From Amycolatopsis anabasis (GTDB taxonomy: Bacteria > Actinomycetota > Actinomycetes > Mycobacteriales > Pseudonocardiaceae), in the NCBI RefSeq assembly GCF_009765355.1, contig NZ_VTHK01000042.1, positions 1 to 64,000 of the forward strand: DNA of 64,000 nt. The letters are read 5' to 3'. The translations under genes were made by a program, and so were the position numbers. This document shows, piece by piece, positions 44,739-53,978 of the stretch. Under the pieces are notes generated by a model. The model searched no databases. It was given only the letters and a program-made list of their open reading frames with translations, and was not told the origin of the DNA. Within the stretch, counting starts at the first letter, position 1. Every line of letters starts with the position of its first letter.

Positions 44739-44750
44739 GTAAACGATTAC
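44739..44750. promoter_or_regulatory. LacI-type operator before the isomerase gene
   Basis: GTAAACGATTAC has outer arms GTAA/TTAC and a central CG, the LacI-family form. It covers the expected transcription start and matches the site at 39798-39809. Confidence 0.75.
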
Positions 44751-44767
44751 CCGACCCAGGAGGATCC

Positions 44768-46183
44768 GTGGCCCGCATCGGCGTGATCAGTATTTCCGAT
44801 GGCCGCGACCATGTGCACGCGCGCAACGCGGAGTTCATCCGGTCCAAACAGGACGGCCTGGTGAACACCCTGCGGTCGGCGGGGCACGAGGTCGTCGTGG
44901 GTGCGGACGCGGTGGCGACCAACGCCCTGGCCACGTCGGTTTCGCGCCAGGTGGCGGCGGCCGACGTGGACGTGACGATCTTCTACTACGCGGTCTGGAG
45001 CTTCCCGCACTTCACCATGCTCGCCGCGGACGCCACCCGTAGCCCGATCATCCTGGTGGCCAGCACGGATCCGACCGAGCCCGGCCTGGTGGGCATGCTC
45101 GCCGCGGGCGGCGCGCTGGACCAGATCGGCCGCACGCACACCCGGCTCTGGGGCGCGCCGGACGACGCGGAGCTGGCCGCGAAGGTCGGCGTGCACGCGC
45201 GGGCCGCGGCGGCGGTGGCCTCGTTGCGCGGTTCGACGTTCGGCCGGTTCGGCGGCCGCCCGATGGGGATGAACACCGCGGTCGCCAACACCGACCAATG
45301 GATGCGGCAGTTCGGCGTCGACGTCGAGGAGATCGACCAGTACGAACTCGTGCTGCGCGCGGAGCGGGCCGACGCGACGGAGGCGGCCAAGGCCCGGGAG
45401 TGGATCGAGTCGCACGCCGCCGGGGTGCACTACGACGGCAAGAAGCTCACCCCGGAACTGCTGGAGCGGCAGATCCGGTCGTACCTGGCCATCCGGGACA
45501 TCATCGCGGAGCGGAACCTGGACTTCTCCGGGATCAAGGGGCAGCCCGAGCTGACCGAGCACTTCGCGACCATGGACGTCACCGAGGCGTTCCTGAACGA
45601 TCCCTACGACTGGAACGGCCCGAAGGACGTCCACGTCACCGCCACCGAGGCGGATATGGACGGCGCGCTGACCATGCAGCTGTTCCACAAGATCTCCGGC
45701 GATCCGGTGCTCTTCGCCGACGTCCGCCACTACCACGCCGGCCGCGACATCTGGGACCTGTGCAATTCCGGGCAGCACGCCACCTGGTACGCGGCCCGCA
45801 GCGACGACCCGGCGGAGAACCTGGCGAAGGTGAACTTCTACCCGGAAGTGTTCTTCTTCCCCGCCGGTGGCGCCTCGGTCCAGCACATCGCCGCGCCGGG
45901 GCAGATGACGCTGGGCCGGTTGACCCGCGAGGCGGGGGAGTACCGGCTGCAGCTGATGCTCGGCGAATTCGAAAGCTACGACGAGGCCACGAACAACGAG
46001 CTGGTCCAGCAGTCCACCCCGGAGTGGCCGCACGCGTTCGCCCGCCTCGACGCGCCCGGCGAGCTGTTCCTGTCGAAGTTCGGCGCGAACCACATCCACG
46101 CGATCCCGGGTGACCGGCGCGCGGAGCTGCGCGCGGTCGCGGACTTGCTCGGCGTGCGGCTCGACGAGTGGTCGCGTGGCTGA
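44768..46183 (+). CDS. L-fucose/L-arabinose isomerase-family sugar isomerase
   Basis: A 471-residue protein of the FucI/AraA isomerase superfamily: ARIGVISISDGRDHVHARN, GMNTAVANTDQWMRQFGVDV, GIKGQPELTEHFATMDVTEA and LFADVRHYHAGRDIWDLCNSG. Glu and Asp residues in the last blocks would bind Mn2+. It should interconvert an aldose and a ketose imported by the ABC system. Which sugar (L-fucose, D-arabinose, L-arabinose or another) is open. The GTG at 44768 follows an AGGAGG ribosome binding site. It overlaps the kinase gene by 8 bp. Confidence 0.88.
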   Translation: MARIGVISISDGRDHVHARNAEFIRSKQDGLVNTLRSAGHEVVVGADAVATNALATSVSRQVAAADVDVTIFYYAVWSFPHFTMLAADATRSPIILVASTDPTEPGLVGMLAAGGALDQIGRTHTRLWGAPDDAELAAKVGVHARAAAAVASLRGSTFGRFGGRPMGMNTAVANTDQWMRQFGVDVEEIDQYELVLRAERADATEAAKAREWIESHAAGVHYDGKKLTPELLERQIRSYLAIRDIIAERNLDFSGIKGQPELTEHFATMDVTEAFLNDPYDWNGPKDVHVTATEADMDGALTMQLFHKISGDPVLFADVRHYHAGRDIWDLCNSGQHATWYAARSDDPAENLAKVNFYPEVFFFPAGGASVQHIAAPGQMTLGRLTREAGEYRLQLMLGEFESYDEATNNELVQQSTPEWPHAFARLDAPGELFLSKFGANHIHAIPGDRRAELRAVADLLGVRLDEWSRG

Positions 46184-47672
46184 TCTGCTGCTGGGCATCG
46201 ACATCGGGACCTCGAGTTCCAAGGGGGTCCTGGTCGATCCGGACGGAACGATCGTGGCCCGTGCCAGCCGGGCCCACGAGACGTCGTACCCGCATCCGGG
46301 CTGGGTGGAGCACGACGCGGAAACCGTGTGGTGGCAGGACTTCCTGGCGCTCACCCGGGAACTGGTGCCGGCCGCCGAGGGGCGGCGGATCGCCGGGCTC
46401 GCGGTGTCCGGGATCGGTCCGGTGCTGCTGCCGGCGGACGCGGACGGGCGTCCGTTGCGCCCCGCGATCCTCTACGGCGTGGACACCCGCGCGGCCCGCG
46501 AGATCGCCGAGCTGAACGGGGAACTGGGCGCGGAGTCCATTGTGGAGCGCGGGGGCACGCCGCTGTCCTCGCAGGCGGTCGGCCCGAAGTGGCGCTGGCT
46601 GGCCCGCCACGAACCCGAGGTATACCAACGCACGAGCCTGTTCCTGATGGCCAGTTCGTACCTGGTGCACCGGCTGACCGGCGAGTACGTGCTGGACCAC
46701 CATTCGGCGAGCCAGTGCGACCCGATGTACGACCTGCGCGCCGCCGATTGGGCGGCCGACTGGGCGGAACTGGTCGCCCCGGGGATCGCGCTGCCCCGCC
46801 TGGCCTGGCCGACCGAGGTGGTCGGCACGGTCACCGCCCGGGCGGCGGCGGAAACCGGCCTGCCGCAAGGACTTCCGGTCACCGCGGGCACGGTCGACGC
46901 GTGGGCCGAGGCGGCCAGCGTGGGCGTCACCGATCCCGGCGACACCATGGTGATGTACGGGACGACGATGTTCCTGATCCAGGTGCTCGCCGATCCGCGG
47001 CCGCATCCGGGGCTGTGGACCACCCGCGGCGCTTTCCCCGGCACCTACTCGCTCGCCGCCGGGATGGCCACCTCGGGCGCGATCACCGACTGGCTGCGCA
47101 AACTCGTCGGCCGGGACTTCACCGAACTGGTCGCCGATGCGGCCAAGGCCCCGGCGGGCAGCCGCGGCCTGTTGCTGCTGCCGTACTTCGCGGGCGAACG
47201 CACCCCGTTGTTCGATCCGGACGCCCGCGGCGTCATCGCCGGGCTCACCACGGGCCACGGGGTGGGGGAGCTGTACCGGGCGGCGCTGGAAGGAATCGCC
47301 TACGGGGTGCGGCACAACCTGGAGGCGATGAGCGCTTCCGGTGGTGCCGCGCGCCGGTTGGTCGCGGTGGGCGGGGGCACCCAGGGCGGCCTGTGGACGC
47401 AGATCGTGAGCGATGTGACCGGGGCCGAGCAGCAGGTCCCGGCGGAGACGATCGGCGCCGCGCTCGGCGACGCCCTGCTCGCCGGGGTGGCGACCGGGCT
47501 GGAACCCGATGTCGCGGCCTGGAACCCGGTCGCCACGACGGTCCGGCCGGATCCCGAACGAACCCCGTTGTACGACGAGTTCTACGCGCGGTACCGGGAA
47601 CTCTATCCGTCCACTGTGGACGTGGCGCACTTCCTGGCCGAGCAGCAGCGGGCGGCGGACCAGGCGGGGTGA
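46176..47672 (+). CDS. FGGY-family carbohydrate kinase
   Basis: A 498-residue sugar kinase. The first ATP-binding block is LLLGIDIGTSSSKGVLVD; GWVEHDAETVWW, VTAGTVDAWAEAASVGV and the second signature VAVGGGTQGGLWTQIVSDV are also present. It phosphorylates the ketose made by the isomerase, in the manner of FucK, AraB or XylB. No epimerase or aldolase follows, so the phosphorylated sugar must be finished by enzymes elsewhere. The GTG at 46176 overlaps the isomerase stop. Confidence 0.92.
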   Translation: MADLLLGIDIGTSSSKGVLVDPDGTIVARASRAHETSYPHPGWVEHDAETVWWQDFLALTRELVPAAEGRRIAGLAVSGIGPVLLPADADGRPLRPAILYGVDTRAAREIAELNGELGAESIVERGGTPLSSQAVGPKWRWLARHEPEVYQRTSLFLMASSYLVHRLTGEYVLDHHSASQCDPMYDLRAADWAADWAELVAPGIALPRLAWPTEVVGTVTARAAAETGLPQGLPVTAGTVDAWAEAASVGVTDPGDTMVMYGTTMFLIQVLADPRPHPGLWTTRGAFPGTYSLAAGMATSGAITDWLRKLVGRDFTELVADAAKAPAGSRGLLLLPYFAGERTPLFDPDARGVIAGLTTGHGVGELYRAALEGIAYGVRHNLEAMSASGGAARRLVAVGGGTQGGLWTQIVSDVTGAEQQVPAETIGAALGDALLAGVATGLEPDVAAWNPVATTVRPDPERTPLYDEFYARYRELYPSTVDVAHFLAEQQRAADQAG

Positions 47673-48773
47673 GCAGGGCGCGGCTGCTCGGCCATCCGGA
47701 GTTCGTCCGGTTCTGGGCGGCCGACATTGCTCGCCGGGGTCCTGGTCGACCGGCACCGCCGCCCGGTCCTGATCGGCGCCGATCTCGCCCGTGCCGCGCT
47801 GCTCGGACTGATCCCGCTGCTGGCCGTCACCGGACTGCTGAGCATGCCGGTCCTCTGCGCGCTGGTGGCGGTGTTCGGCGCGCTGTCGCTGGTCTACGAC
47901 GCGGCGCACCAGTCCTACCTGCCCCGGCTGGTGCCGGCCCCGCTGCTCACCGCGGCCAACGCGCGGCTGGAACAGACCAGCTCGGTCGCCCAGACCGCGG
48001 GGCCGATGCTCGCCGGGTGGCTGGTCAAGGCGATCGGCGCGCCGGTCGCGATCCTGGTCGACGCGGCTTCCTACCTGGCTTCCGGGCTGGTGCTCGCCAC
48101 CCTGCGCACGCGGGAACCGGTTCCCCGGGCGGAATCCCGCGACCTGCGCCGGGAACTGCGGGAAGGTCTGTCCTGGGTGTACCGGCACCGGATGCTCGCC
48201 CCGCTCGCGGTCACCTCGCACGCGTGGTTCCTGTGTACCGGGATGGTCAGCACGGTCTCGGCGGTTTTCGTCCTCGGCGAGCTCGGCTTCGACGCGGTCG
48301 CACTCGGCCTGACCTACGCGCTGGGCGGGGTCGGTGGCGTGCTCGGCGCCGCGCTGTCCGGACCGGCGACCCGGCGGTTCGGCCCCGGCCGGGCCATCGT
48401 CGCTGGGCGCTGGGTGACCCCGGTGGCCTACGGCTTGATCCCGTTGGCCACCACCGGGACCGCTGGGCTGGTCCTGCTGTGCGGCGCCCAGTTCCTGTTC
48501 GGGTTCTCCATCGGCCTCGACGGCCCCGCGGAGATGGGCTACCGGCAGTCGGTGACGCCGGACCGGCTGCAGGGCAGGATGAACGCGACGATGCGTTCGC
48601 TGAACCGCGGCATGATCGTCCTCGGCGCGCCGCTGGGCGGGGCGCTGGCCGACGGCCTGGGGAACCGGACCGCGCTCTGGATCGCCGTCACCGGACTGAT
48701 CGTCCAGGCGATCGCGATCTCCCTGTCACCGCTGCGCCACGCCCGGTCGCCCGAGGCCGAGTCGGTCGGCTGA
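47669..48773 (+). pseudogene. MFS transporter gene broken by an internal deletion
   Basis: The gene begins at a GTG overlapping the kinase stop (GTGA) with a normal MFS_3 N-terminus, SRARLLGHPEFVRFWAAD. At about 47722 the frame changes abruptly, and the protein resumes in another frame (from about 47727) as LLAGVLVDRHRRPVLIGADLARA and runs to a normal end. About 40 residues that should form helices 1-2 are missing. A product from an internal TTG (348 residues) would lack the first two helices. It probably no longer works. Confidence 0.75.
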
Positions 48774-48888
48774 GGCGGGGGCCGTGTGTTCGTCACCACG
48801 GCGTGCTGGATATCGTGCGATCTTGGCGGGAGTGAACCACCGCTAACCAACCGCACAGCCGATCCCACAGGGTCGTGGAGGGCCGACG

Positions 48889-50307
48889 ATGAGTACAGCA
48901 GCCAGCCAGCCGACGGGCGTGGACGACGAGGGTTACCAGCGCGGCCTGAAGAACCGCCAGATCAGCATGATGGCGATCGGCGGGGCGATCGGCACCGGCC
49001 TGTTCCTCGGCGCGGGCGCGGCCATCGAGACTTCCGGCCCGGCGCTGATCGCCTGCTACGCCGTGGCGGGCGCGGCCATTTTCATCATCATGCGCGCGCT
49101 CGGCGAGTTGCTCATCTACCGCCCGGTGTCCCGGAGCTTCGTCGACTACGCCGAGGAGTTCATCGGCCGGTTCGCGGCGTTCACGACCGGCTGGGTGTAC
49201 TGGCTGATGTGGGTGGTCACCGCGATGGCCGAGATCACCGCGGCCGGGATCTACGTGCAGTTCTGGTTCAAGTCGATCCCGCAGTGGGTGACCGCCGCCG
49301 TCGTGCTCGGCGTGCTGTTCCTGGCGAACCTGATCTCGGTGAAGATCTTCGGCGAGTTCGAGTTCTGGTTCTCCATGATCAAGGTGGTCACCATCGTCGG
49401 GGCCATCCTGCTCGGCCTGGCCGTGATCATCTTCGGCTTCGGGCCCGCCGGGGACACCGCGTCCTTCGCGCATATTTGGAACCTGGGCGGGTTCTTCCCG
49501 AACGGCGCGGGCAAGGCGCTGCTCGCCCTGCAGAGCGTCATGTTCGCTTACCTCGGCGTCGAACTGATCGGCGTGACCGCGGGGGAGGCGAAGAACCCGG
49601 AAAAGGTGCTGCCGAAGGCGATCAACAACGTGGTCGTGCGGATCGCGGTGTTCTACGTCGGCGCGCTGATCGTGCTGCTCTCGCTGGTCAACTGGACCGA
49701 GTTCCACGCGGGCAAGAGCCCGTTCGTGAAGGCCTTCGAGACCATCGGCATCCCCGCCGCGGCCGGGATCATCAACTTCGTGGTGCTCACCGCCGCGCTC
49801 TCGTCCTGCAACTCCGGGATCTACTCGACCGGCCGGATGCTGCGCACCCTCGCGACCCAGCGCTCCGCGCCGAAGCCGTTCACCAAGCTCTCCTCGCGCA
49901 AGGTGCCCGCGAACAGCATTTACGCCTCGGCCGCGGTGATGGCGCTCGGCATCCTGATCAACGCGGTGGTTCCGGCGAAGGCGTTCTCCTACATCACCAG
50001 CGTGGCCACCGTCGGCGTGCTGTGGACCTGGGGCGTGATCCTGATCTGCCAGCTGCGCTACCGGCGCAAGGTGAACGCGGGCGAGTTGCCCGCGTCGGCT
50101 TTCCGGCTGCCGGGCGCGCCCTGGACCGCGTACTTCGGGCTCGCGTTCCTGCTCCTGGTCGTGGTGCTGCTCGGATTTTCCGAGGACACCCGAATCGCGC
50201 TGTACGTGACGCCGATCGTCGGCGTGGTCATCGCACTCGGGTACTTCCTCGGCGTGCGCCGGAACCAGCCCGCGCAGGCCGAGGAACCCGTCCGCGCGGC
50301 CGACTAG
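48889..50307 (+). CDS. Amino-acid permease (APC superfamily, GabP/AnsP type)
   Basis: A 472-residue transporter with twelve hydrophobic segments. The start (LKNRQISMMAIGGAIGTGLFLGAG) and the consensus amphipathic region are those of the amino-acid transporter (AAT) family. It imports an amino acid with protons; the specificity is not readable. The ATG at 48889 has GGAGGG 9 nt upstream. The 115 bp before it hold no clear promoter pair. Confidence 0.93.
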   Translation: MSTAASQPTGVDDEGYQRGLKNRQISMMAIGGAIGTGLFLGAGAAIETSGPALIACYAVAGAAIFIIMRALGELLIYRPVSRSFVDYAEEFIGRFAAFTTGWVYWLMWVVTAMAEITAAGIYVQFWFKSIPQWVTAAVVLGVLFLANLISVKIFGEFEFWFSMIKVVTIVGAILLGLAVIIFGFGPAGDTASFAHIWNLGGFFPNGAGKALLALQSVMFAYLGVELIGVTAGEAKNPEKVLPKAINNVVVRIAVFYVGALIVLLSLVNWTEFHAGKSPFVKAFETIGIPAAAGIINFVVLTAALSSCNSGIYSTGRMLRTLATQRSAPKPFTKLSSRKVPANSIYASAAVMALGILINAVVPAKAFSYITSVATVGVLWTWGVILICQLRYRRKVNAGELPASAFRLPGAPWTAYFGLAFLLLVVVLLGFSEDTRIALYVTPIVGVVIALGYFLGVRRNQPAQAEEPVRAAD

Positions 50308-50311
50308 CTGG

Positions 50312-51229
50312 TCAGCGCCCGTTCGCGGTCAGGACCCGGGCGGCGCGCACGGTGACGACGCCGCGCCACTCGAGTTCGGCGGCGGGGCCCGGCGGTTGCC
50401 ACGGCACCGTCCAGCCGCCGTCCGCGGCCTGCCCTTCGGCGAGCGCGTCGAGGTGGGCCTCGACGGCGTCGGCCGGGAACAGCGCGCGTCGCGGATTCTC
50501 CGGCTCGGGCGCGAAATCGAGCGGGGTGAGGCCGTATCCCGCGCCCGGGTAGAGGTGGAAGAAGCTCAGCTCGCCGATCCGCCCGGCGAGCTGAGCGGTC
50601 CGCTCGGCGGCCCACGGATCCTCGCCGAGGCTTTCCAGGAACCGCAGCACGTTCAGCGCCGCGTGCGCGTCGAACTCGTCCCGATCGAACAGCGCGTCGA
50701 TCTCCTTGCGGCAGAACGCCTCGGCCGCGTCGAGCCAGGGCGTGGACACCTCGAGCAGGCGGAGCCGCGCGACGATGCCGGCCGTGGGGTTGATCCCGGG
50801 CGGGAACCGGCCGTCGCCCCAGTGATCGGCCCGCGGACAGCGGGCGATCGACGGGAACACGATCGGCAGCCCGCCGGTCGGGGCGGCCACCGCGGCCAGG
50901 TACGGCTCGACGCTCGCCGCGAACGCCCGGGCCGCATCGCGCACCCGGGCGTGCCCGCCCGCCGGGGATTCGAGCACCTGTTCCACGGTTTCCAGGGCGA
51001 AGTCGACCGCCAGCGGCTGGCTGAGCGGTGCGCGCACATCGGGTTCCAGGGCGTGGCCCAGCCCGCCGTCGGCATTGCGGTAGGCCGCCAGCGCGTCCAG
51101 CACCGCGACCGCGGCCGCCGGATCGTCGCCGGAGAACCACGCCCCGGCCAGCCGCCGTTCCAGGAGCCGGGCATGGGTGTGCAGGAACTCCTGTGCCCGC
51201 AGGATGATGTGACTGTCTGAAGTGGACAT
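50312..51229 (-). CDS. Terpene cyclase/prenyltransferase-like alpha-toroid protein
   Basis: A 305-residue helical protein with repeats like those of squalene-hopene cyclase and prenyltransferases: YRNADGGLGHALEPDVRAP near the N-terminus and GQAADGGWTVPWQPPG near the C-terminus (QW-like motifs). It lacks the DxDD motif of class II cyclases, so it is probably not a true cyclase. The role is unknown; similar short proteins are common in actinomycetes. It is convergent with the amino-acid permease, 4 bp apart. Confidence 0.72.
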   Translation of the reverse strand: MSTSDSHIILRAQEFLHTHARLLERRLAGAWFSGDDPAAAVAVLDALAAYRNADGGLGHALEPDVRAPLSQPLAVDFALETVEQVLESPAGGHARVRDAARAFAASVEPYLAAVAAPTGGLPIVFPSIARCPRADHWGDGRFPPGINPTAGIVARLRLLEVSTPWLDAAEAFCRKEIDALFDRDEFDAHAALNVLRFLESLGEDPWAAERTAQLAGRIGELSFFHLYPGAGYGLTPLDFAPEPENPRRALFPADAVEAHLDALAEGQAADGGWTVPWQPPGPAAELEWRGVVTVRAARVLTANGR

Positions 51230-51277
51230 AGCGGCCAGCCTACGAGCGAACCGGGCGCCTCGTCTTGAACGGAACGG

Positions 51278-51958
51278 TCATGGCCTGGCGAAGAACGCTC
51301 GTGCGGTCTGCCCGGTCAGCTCGCGGCAGTCCCGGCTCAGGTGCGCCTGATCGGCGTATCCGCTCTCGGCCGCGAGCGCGGCGAGGTCGGCGGTGTGGCG
51401 CACCGCGGCCAGCGCGCGCTGCAGCCGCGTGACCCGCAGGTAGGTGGCGGGCCCGTAGCCGACCGCGAGGGTGAACCGCCGCCGGAGTTGCCGCTCGCTC
51501 ACCGCGATCCCGGACAGCGCCGCGGCCACCCGGGGTGCCCCGGCGTCCAGGCGCGCGAGCAGCACGCCGACCTCGGGATCGTCCGGTTCGCGAAGGTTGC
51601 CCGCGACCACCTCCGCGAGCAGCGACGGGCGCTCGAGCAGCCGTTCGGCGGCCCGGGCCCCCGGCCGCCCCCACAGGTCCGCCAGGTCGACCCGCTGGTC
51701 CCGCAGTTCGTCGGCGGCGACGCCGAGCACGCGCGGGGCGTGGCCGGGCCGGAAGCGGATGCCGTGCAGGCGCGCGCCGCGCGGCGCCGTGGTGTCCCAG
51801 GCGCGGGTGTCCGGCCCGGCGACGAAGACCTGGCCCCCGCCCACCATCAGGTCGAGGCAGCCGTCCGGGACGATCCGCTTGGCCCCGGACAGCTCGGCCC
51901 ACCACAGGCAGCGCACGGCCTGGCGCAGGCGCTCGGGTGGCGGGGCTTCGCGGTACAC
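51278..51958 (-). CDS. AraC-family regulator with N-terminal DUF6597-like domain
   Basis: A 226-residue regulator. The N-terminal 130 residues (AVRCLWWAELSGAKRIVPDG then CLDLMVGGG) match the small beta-domain of this AraC group, and the C-terminus carries the double HTH (DLAALAAESGYADQAHLSRDCRELTGQTARAFF). The GTG at 51958 has GGGGGC before it; a longer version from 52057 would overlap the mgtC start. It is divergent from the MgtC gene. Confidence 0.87.
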   Translation of the reverse strand: MYREAPPPERLRQAVRCLWWAELSGAKRIVPDGCLDLMVGGGQVFVAGPDTRAWDTTAPRGARLHGIRFRPGHAPRVLGVAADELRDQRVDLADLWGRPGARAAERLLERPSLLAEVVAGNLREPDDPEVGVLLARLDAGAPRVAAALSGIAVSERQLRRRFTLAVGYGPATYLRVTRLQRALAAVRHTADLAALAAESGYADQAHLSRDCRELTGQTARAFFARP

Positions 51959-52055
51959 GCCCCCATGATGGCGGGTGGGTCCGACATTTCCGGGGGCGAG
52001 GAGGAAGATCACTGGTCCGGGACGGTTTCCTACCGCGACGAGAGGTGGTTCGTTC

Positions 52056-52820
52056 ATGCGCGAGACGTTGGCCTGGAGCTTCGGCGAGCCGTCGGGTCAA
52101 GGCTGGACACAGATCCTCGAGCTGCTCACCGCCCTGGTGCTGTGCTCGCTGATCGGGCTGGAGCGCGAGCTCAAGCAGAAGAGCGCCGGGCTGCGCACGC
52201 ACACCCTGGTGGGCCTCGGCGCCGCGCTGTTCCTGCTGGTCAGCAAGTACGGCTTCACCGACGTGCTGGCCGAGGGGCGGATCGTGCTGGACCCGTCGCG
52301 GGTCGCCGCGCAGATCGTTTCCGGGATCGGGTTCATCGGCGGCGGCCTCATCTTCGTCCGCCGGGACGTGGTCCGCGGGCTCACCACCGCCGCCGTGGTC
52401 TGGGTGAGCGTCGCCGTGGGCTGCGCCTGCGCCGCCGGGCTTCCACTGCTCGCCGCGTTCGTCACCGCCGCGCACTTCCTGGTGGTGTACGGCTACCCGC
52501 CGCTCATCCGGCTGTTCCGCCGGTCCCGCCCGGCCACCACCGTGATCCGCGTCAGCTACCGCGACGGCCAGGGCGCGCTGCGGGCCATCCTCGAACTGGC
52601 CACGCGATCCGGCTACCGCGTCGAGCAGGTCCGCACCGAGCGCCGGATGCCCGAGGAGGACGAGGGGTACGGCCGCACCTCGCTGCGCACCGAGCAGGTG
52701 ATCGACCTGCGGATGCGGTTGCTCGGCCCGCGCACCACCAACGAGCTGCTGACGGCGTTGTCCGAGCAGCACGGGGTGCTCTCGGTGGACACCGGTGACA
52801 TCGACGACACCAGCGAATAG
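52056..52820 (+). CDS. MgtC/SapB-family membrane protein
   Basis: A 254-residue protein with five membrane helices in the first 150 residues and a soluble C-terminal ACT-like domain (VIRVSYRDGQGALRAILELA). The MgtC core motifs are present: LIGLERELKQKSAGLRTHTL, GIGFIGGGLIFV and VRGLTTAAVVWVS. The family affects magnesium or membrane-potential homeostasis and inhibits ATP synthase in some pathogens; the function here is inferred. No M-box is visible upstream. Confidence 0.92.
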   Translation: MRETLAWSFGEPSGQGWTQILELLTALVLCSLIGLERELKQKSAGLRTHTLVGLGAALFLLVSKYGFTDVLAEGRIVLDPSRVAAQIVSGIGFIGGGLIFVRRDVVRGLTTAAVVWVSVAVGCACAAGLPLLAAFVTAAHFLVVYGYPPLIRLFRRSRPATTVIRVSYRDGQGALRAILELATRSGYRVEQVRTERRMPEEDEGYGRTSLRTEQVIDLRMRLLGPRTTNELLTALSEQHGVLSVDTGDIDDTSE

Positions 52821-52859
52821 GCGGCGAAAATTCGGTGCCGGGCGGGCGAAAGCGCGGGT

Positions 52860-52865
52860 TAGCGT
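52860..52865 (+). promoter_or_regulatory. -10 box of the NUDIX gene, probably leaderless
   Basis: TAGCGT ends 7 nt before the GTG at 52873; no ribosome binding site. Confidence 0.45.
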
Positions 52866-52872
52866 GATCGGC

Positions 52873-53280
52873 GTGGAAAGCAAGCCGTACATCGACAGCC
52901 TGGCCTGGATCCTGATCAAGGATCGGAGGTTGTTGTCCGTCCGGACCACCGGAAAGCGGAAGTTCTACCTGCCCGGCGGGAAGCGGGAGGCGGGGGAGAG
53001 CGATGTCGCCGCGTTGTGCCGGGAGGTCCGCGAGGAGCTCGGGGTGGAACTGGATCCGATGAGCTTCAGCCTGTTCAGCGTCCTGCACGAGCAGGCGGAC
53101 GGGTACGCCGACGGCCGCCGGGTGCACATGACGGCCTACACCGCGCGGCATCGGGGTGAACTGCGGCCGGGGCGGGAGATCGCCGAGGCGCGGTGGCTGG
53201 CCGCCGCGGATGCCGGGATCTGCCCGCCCGCCGGAAAGCGCGTGCTCAGCATGCTCAGCGAGGCCCATCGCATCGACTGA
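52873..53280 (+). CDS. NUDIX hydrolase
   Basis: A 135-residue NUDIX enzyme. The box reads GGKREAGESDVAALCREVREELGVE, which fits Gx5Ex7REUxEExGU with all catalytic residues. The N-terminus (SKPYIDSLAWILIKDRRLLSV) and YLPGGK are typical. It hydrolyses a nucleoside diphosphate linked to another group; the substrate is not predictable. The GTG at 52873 is preferred over 52864 because a -10-like box ends 7 nt before it. Confidence 0.9.
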   Translation: MESKPYIDSLAWILIKDRRLLSVRTTGKRKFYLPGGKREAGESDVAALCREVREELGVELDPMSFSLFSVLHEQADGYADGRRVHMTAYTARHRGELRPGREIAEARWLAAADAGICPPAGKRVLSMLSEAHRID

Positions 53281-53324
53281 ATAGGTGGGGCGGAAGTACG
53301 ACAAACTGACATCCGAACGAGTGA

Positions 53325-53335
53325 ATATGCCATAT
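53325..53335. promoter_or_regulatory. Palindrome upstream of the MmpS-like gene
   Basis: ATATG-C-CATAT is a perfect 11-bp inverted repeat 93 bp before the start. It is AT-rich in a GC-rich setting and could be part of a promoter or operator. Confidence 0.35.
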
Positions 53336-53428
53336 CCTTGTAAGCCCTGGGTAACGAAGGCTGCTCCGTTCGCGAGGAGTAGTCGACGCGCTTGATGGAA
53401 GCGCGGTGAGCCGAGAGAAGACCTCACC

Positions 53429-53938
53429 ATGGGTGTTCCTCCTACGGCCAGAGGGGGCCGGAGTCCGCGACGGCGCGTGCTTCGTTCGCGCGTCCTGTTC
53501 GTTGGCGCGATGGCGGTGCTCGCCGCCGGGATCGTCACGATCGCACTGGTCAGGCAGTCCGGCGTGGCGGATCCCACCGCCCGTTCGCGGACCGAGCCCG
53601 GCGCGCCGGCCGTGCAGGCGATGCCCGCCGAACAGGTCGTCGCGCCCGCGGTCGTGCAACTGGTGACCTACGAGCTGACCGGGCGCGGTCCCGCGCTCAA
53701 CGTCACCTTCGTCGTGCAGGGTTCGGCGATCGAGCAGTTACGCGAAGTGACTACGCCGTGGTCGAAACTGGTTCCCCGGCGGAGCACCGGGCCCGGCACC
53801 GACTACGTCACGGTGTCGGCGCAGAACGCCGGGGACGGCGAGCTCGGCTGCCGGATCATCGTGGACGGGGTCGTGGTCAGCGAGCGGACCACGGTCGGCC
53901 GCAACGGCGTGGTGAACTGCGCCAAGCTGATCACCTAG
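53429..53938 (+). CDS. MmpS-like membrane-anchored protein
   Basis: A 169-residue protein with an N-terminal basic stretch, one membrane helix (about 25-43, VLFVGAMAVLAAGIVTIALV) and an outside beta-domain that matches the MmpS family: VTYELTGRGPALNVTFVVQG, VTTPWSKLV and ELGCRIIVDGVVVSERTTVG. In mycobacteria MmpS proteins assist MmpL exporters of lipids and siderophores. No mmpL gene is in this window, so its partner, if any, is elsewhere. Confidence 0.82.
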   Translation: MGVPPTARGGRSPRRRVLRSRVLFVGAMAVLAAGIVTIALVRQSGVADPTARSRTEPGAPAVQAMPAEQVVAPAVVQLVTYELTGRGPALNVTFVVQGSAIEQLREVTTPWSKLVPRRSTGPGTDYVTVSAQNAGDGELGCRIIVDGVVVSERTTVGRNGVVNCAKLIT

Positions 53939-53978
53939 CCTCGATACGCTTCGGAAAGTCGAAGTTGAGGAGTGACTG

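Noticed and set aside
45636..48221. 861-codon open frame on the minus strand
   Set aside because: Shadow of the isomerase, kinase and MFS genes.
52021..52055. M-box magnesium riboswitch before mgtC
   Set aside because: The space is too short and the divergent AraC gene occupies the rest; no M-box core seen.
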